This document shows, piece by piece, positions 60,191 to 64,000 of a stretch of 64,000 nucleotides of DNA. The notes beneath the pieces are model-generated. The model ran no database searches. It was not told the DNA's origin and saw nothing but the letters and a program-made list of their open reading frames with translations. A program made the translations under genes and the position numbers. This stretch comes from Apium graveolens. Taxonomy: Eukaryota; Streptophyta; Magnoliopsida; Apiales; Apiaceae. The stretch lies in assembly GCF_009905375.1 (NCBI RefSeq), contig NC_133656.1:229179739-229243738 (forward strand), read 5' to 3'. The number at the start of each line of letters is the position of its first letter. Within the stretch, counting starts at the first letter, position 1.

Positions 60191-61510
60191 GGCAATAACT
60201 GAACTAATATTTTGCAGCAGATTAATCTCCAGTAAATCAATAGTAATTTGATTTTATTGGAAGTTAACTGAAATATGAATTATAAATATTTCAAAAATCT
60301 CTGTCTATTTGTATTTCAAATTCAAATTCAACATGGAATTTTTCAAATTCTAAATAAACTGCTCAGTTGTTAATTTATATTCTTAATATGTAAAATTAAC
60401 ACAAGGCAAAATTACATAAACCAAAAGTATATAGAGAACTGAGTTCTCGATAAGTATAAATTGACTTCTCGACAAGTCATTTTAGGACTTCTCGAGTGAG
60501 TCCTCGATAAGTCAATTTACTGACTTCTCGAGTGACTTCTCGATAGGCTTAAAAGTGACTTATCGATAAGTCCTTGTAGAGTTCTCTAGTAATGTTTATT
60601 CACAGAGTACTCTATAAGTATAATTTTTGACTTATCAATAACTCAGAACTGAGATAATTTAAATTAATAAATTATTTTGGTAAAATACTTTTGGAAAATT
60701 TATTCTAGTTTTATTTTGAATTTATTCAAATAAAAGTTGGAATTAATTCAGTCCACTTTTTGGACAAACTGGCTATTTAATTTACATCTCGATAAGTCAA
60801 GTTTGAGTTCTTTAAAAGAGTAATTTAAAATGACTTCTCGATATGTACTTTATTTCTCAAAATGACTTGTCGATAGACTAACTTCAAATGTCTATTTTTG
60901 AGTTCCGGCAAGTCATTTACTTTTACTATAAATACCCAGACTTCTCGAATACATTTTTTTAACTTGGAATTTCTCAAAATTCTAAGCAAACTGAATATTT
61001 ATCAATTCATATTCTAAATATATGAAGTTAATAAATAACAGATCAAAAGAAGCAAAAAAATATGAAAAACTGAAATAATTTAATTCATAAATTATGTTTA
61101 GCAAAATACTTTTGACATACTTTGTCTATAATTACTCAGTCTTATTAACACATTTACGTGCTTATGTGCAATTTTTTTTAAAAAAATATGGAATATGTTA
61201 GTCTAATGTAAGTAGACTAGTGCATTATATGTGATTCTTTACGAATGCTGATAATAGTTAAATTTATTTGACTATGTACTAATTATGTGTCTTGAATTTA
61301 TTCAAAATAATTCCTTATCAGTATTTGTTTTGATGAGATAGCTAGTGAAATATTTTGCTGATAAGAGGGGTTACTTTTTGTGTAGGGAGAACTTGTTTAT
61401 TTGCATGGGAAATAGTTTTTCTAGAAAGTAAACTAAGATTCTTGAGTACTTGCATGGGGAATAGTAACTAGTCATTTCTAACTGTCTAGTTTAGAATAAA
61501 GTATGCTTGT
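60191..61510 (+). other. Long spacer after pol with LTR-like motifs
   Basis: No gene. From 60425 to 60960 the motif GACTTCTCGATAAGTC and variants occur a dozen or so times. It resembles the reverse complement of the U3 motif of the same element (GAGAACT...ATCGACAAGTC). The rest (60960-61510) is AT-rich. Confidence 0.65.
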
Positions 61511-61573
61511 GTGATTATTACACTTATTAACCGGGTATTTCAAGAGTCTCTTCGTTTCTTTCTTTTCTCCCTC

Positions 61574-61580
61574 TATAAAT
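61574..61580 (+). promoter_or_regulatory. TATA box before the internal small gene
   Basis: TATAAAT in CCCTCTATAAATTCAAACCC is followed by a C/T-rich stretch with CATC repeats and then ATG at 61673. Spacing and pyrimidine patches match a plant core promoter and short leader. Confidence 0.5.
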
Positions 61581-61672
61581 TCAAACCCTTCACTCATCTT
61601 TATCCATCACTACTCTCATTCTCAACAAACATCCTAACTTCAAAACTCACCTTTTGTTCATCTTTCTCTCCA

Positions 61673-62041
61673 ATGGATGCCCCAGTCTTCTACAGACTTT
61701 TAAATGGAGTTTATCAACCAGTTCATCATCTGGCTGACAACCAAGTTTATTTTGATCCTATCGGACTTCGTGTCCGTATCAAGGGGGTTGTTTGCAACAC
61801 CTTTGATGTTCCACTTGAGGTCTTTGATGAACTCTCGTGGGACGATCAGATCAACTTCCTTTTCTTTGAGGGAGAAGTCTCTCTAGAGTAGGAGAGACGT
61901 GCAAGGGTGGCTGAGCAGCAACGCCTTGCTGCTCTGGAGTTGCAGGAGATGATCATCTCTCTTGCACACTCCATGTCCAGAGCTTACCAGCGCCGGGAAA
62001 GGAGGATAGAGGTCGAGAAGAAGAAACCTAAATTAGAGTAG
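61673..62041 (+). pseudogene. Small gene inside element C, one internal stop
   Basis: ATG at 61673 (MDAPVFYRLLNG) opens a 122-codon frame to TAG at 62039-62041, broken by TAG at 61889-61891. The N-terminal half is mixed alpha/beta in look (YFDPIGLRVRIKGVV, LSWDDQINFLFFEG). The second half is a charged helix rich in Arg, Ala and Glu (ERRARVAEQQRLAALELQEM) ending in KKKPK, so DNA, RNA or protein contact via a coiled coil is conceivable. It has its own TATA box 93 bp upstream, and AATGAAAAATT-type polyadenylation sequences follow by 62110. I do not recognise the family. A captured host gene or an element-specific gene are both possible. Confidence 0.5.
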
Positions 62042-62480
62042 TTAGGATTAGGATTTATTTGATGTAATCTAAATCTTAATGTACTATGTGTTTATTATCA
62101 ATGAAAAATTCTCTTATTCTCTATCAATGTGTTTTTGTTGCTTGTTATTTATGTCATGATTGCCTTGTGTTTACAACTCCATTGATTATTATTTTTCCTG
62201 TCAGAGTGATTGCAACTGTATATCTCAATGCATATGCCTAATTAAAATTCCAAAAAGACAAGTATGTTCAATGCATTACAAGTCCAACACAATCTATTCA
62301 GACAACAACAGGAAATTCAAATAATCAATCAACAGGTATTTGTGCTAAATTGTAACTAAAACATTTCTAAACCAAACTGCAGTTCACCCAGGCACAACAA
62401 CACAAACACAAACTCAAACACAATCCCACTCAGATGACTCTTAAAAGAAACCTGTTTTACAAAAGGACATCAATTTCACC

Positions 62481-63125
62481 ATGTTCTTCAGATTATTTTG
62501 TTGTTTGAGAAGAAAAACCATCACTAACATGGGAAATTCATCAGTTCCTACTGAATATCCCATGAACACCTCTAATGCACCTTTATGTGCAAAACAGTAT
62601 TCACATACTGAAAGATATGAGGGTAGTACTCCTGAGGGGGAGCTATCTAAATCCTCTCCAATTCAATTGGAGGTTCCTCATGAAGGAACAACTCCCCTCA
62701 TAACTCTAGCAAAATCCGCCTTAGCAGTCAAACCTAGAAGTACAATTGCCCATGATCCTGTCATAGGGGAGGAAAGCATAGCACATTCAAGTGCCAGTAT
62801 GTTGCAAGACACACAAGGGTTTGAGGCTGGCGTACATAACGGTAACCCAGTCAAATCCCCTCCAATTCAATTGGAGGTTCCCACTACAAGTGGAGGATAA
62901 CACACTGTCAAAACCACAGAGCAATTTGTGAGTCAAACTGTGACCCTAGTCATAGGTGTTTCTGATGTTTCATTCATCTTACAATCTCAAACTGGTATTT
63001 ACTCTTCTGATGAAATGAGTATGGTTAGACCTATATGGATTACCCCTAATCATATGATCACAGACAACTCTTCTCAGCCACCTCTTATTTCTGTAAGTCA
63101 AACAACAATTGAGCCTTTCATGTGA
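62481..63125 (+). pseudogene. Additional decayed frame upstream of the 3' LTR of element C
   Basis: One frame from MFFRLFCCLRRKT to PFM at 63123-63125, interrupted by TAA at 62898-62900. It is Ser/Thr/Pro-rich, with the pair SSPIQLEVPHEGTT and SPPIQLEVPTTSGG marking an internal duplication. A further in-phase or shifted stretch continues to about 63415. This is where SIRE elements may have an envelope-like gene, but I see no credible signal peptide plus transmembrane pair. Element D carries the same frame with the same TAA, so the stop is older than the duplication. Confidence 0.55.
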
Positions 63126-63711
63126 GAATGAGAGAAAAGATTGAGAGAAAAGATTGAGAGAAAAATAGAAAGTAAGAGAGGCAGGATCCTTCCTGGAAAA
63201 AGGAGGGGTAGATGAGTGTCTGGATTTAGTAATCCTTGTGAGAAAACTCTGACTCTCAAAAGTCATGAGACTAGTGCAGTGAGAAGTAGTGAGACTACAT
63301 ATTCAAAAGAACAGAGAGTTTAAGACTTTTGTTACTGCCAGACTTCTTCTGCAGATCTAAGTGAAACTCCCATTCTACTTGATAAACTCATCACCACAGA
63401 TCTAACTGAAGCTTGAAGCTGCAGACAGTGTTCTAAATGGACAATGATAGCAGCTTGAATAATGTACATCTATCTGGATCTTTCTACCTGGAGATAATGT
63501 CAAAAGGGGGAGGATATGTCTAAATATGTCTAAATGTCAAAATAGCTGTTGGATGTTGCCAGATAATAAAATTATACTCTTCATAGGGGGAGAGAAGAAT
63601 AAATCTAAATGCAACTCACAAAAGAAGACCAGATGGGGAGATTGAATTCTGCATTTAGCTAGAGTTTTGACATCATCAATCAGAACTTGTGCATAATTCC
63701 ATAATGAATAA

Positions 63712-63723
63712 ATTGGGGGAGAT
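63712..63723 (+). promoter_or_regulatory. Polypurine tract of element C
   Basis: TTGGGGGAGAT directly before the LTR start TGTAATATA at 63724. Confidence 0.85.
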
Positions 63724-64000
63724 TGTAATATATAAGTGATGATGTCAAAGATCACTGGAGATAACAATATCATTAGTGTCTCTGATCAAAGCATGAAGCA
63801 AGCCAGATGGACTTCTGATCTAAGGAGGAGATTAATGAACTGTTATTCTTGGTAATCAATTAAACTTGGGGCCAACCCTAAGTAAGTCGTATTGTTATCT
63901 TAATTTGTATTTTGTACTTGTAACACTTAAAGTCTGTAAAAATGTAAAGGAGCAGACTGGAGTCTTTTTCCTGAAATAGTATTAAGCCTAAGGATTCTAT
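63724..64000 (+). repeat. 3' LTR of element C (cut by the window end)
   Basis: The first 277 bases match the starts of the LTRs at 47995 and 53016. Confidence 0.93.

Overview
The window is plant nuclear DNA, from a flowering plant and probably a eudicot. It is AT-rich, holds intron-bearing plant genes in decay, and is filled with plant transposons: Ty1-copia retroelements primed by tRNA-iMet, a Mutator-like element, Helitrons and MITE-like elements. I cannot name the species from sequence alone. There is no operon-like or bacterial content, no rRNA or tRNA gene and no CRISPR array that I could see.

Layout. 1-2707: the 3' end of an LTR retrotransposon (a long accessory reading frame with one nonsense codon, polypurine tract, 3' LTR). 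2708-9600: a class A heat-shock-factor pseudogene split by a complete 4974-bp Mutator-like element (3667-8640) with ~138-bp terminal inverted repeats and a perfect 10-bp target duplication. The element carries a broken MuDR-type transposase gene and a convergent, broken GRF zinc-finger gene. 9618-11164: a probable solo LTR. 11911-12632: a truncated short-chain dehydrogenase fragment followed by a Helitron-type 3' end. 12851-26076 and 26077 to at least 45912: two tandem copies of a ~13.2-kb segment. Each copy carries a six-exon minus-strand gene for a single-RRM protein of the nuclear-speckle RNA-binding (NSR-like) type. Copy 1 has an open frame but lacks part of the RRM; copy 2 also has a 1-nt frameshift. 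Copy 2 is interrupted by a 6.67-kb insertion of two head-to-tail Helitrons (38795-45461), one of which contains a MULE-type MITE; copy 1 is the empty site.

45913-64000 is a nested retrotransposon complex. A minus-strand copia element (called B here) was hit in its gag gene by a plus-strand SIRE-like copia element, with target duplication CGTAC. The whole nest was then duplicated through the B LTRs, so the window shows one truncated SIRE copy (called D, 46352-49498) and one long SIRE copy (called C, 53016 to beyond the window). Between them lies an intact B LTR flanked by the two halves of the B gag gene in permuted order. SIRE copy C has gag, protease, integrase, reverse transcriptase and RNase H domains, all damaged by stops and frameshifts. 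Between pol and the 3' LTR it carries an unusual block: a spacer rich in a LTR-like motif, a small gene with its own TATA box, and a further decayed reading frame.

The only candidate for a working host gene is NSR-like copy 1. Everything else readable is transposon-derived or a pseudogene. Copy-to-copy comparison inside the window gives direct evidence for several insertions and deletions that would otherwise need a second genome.
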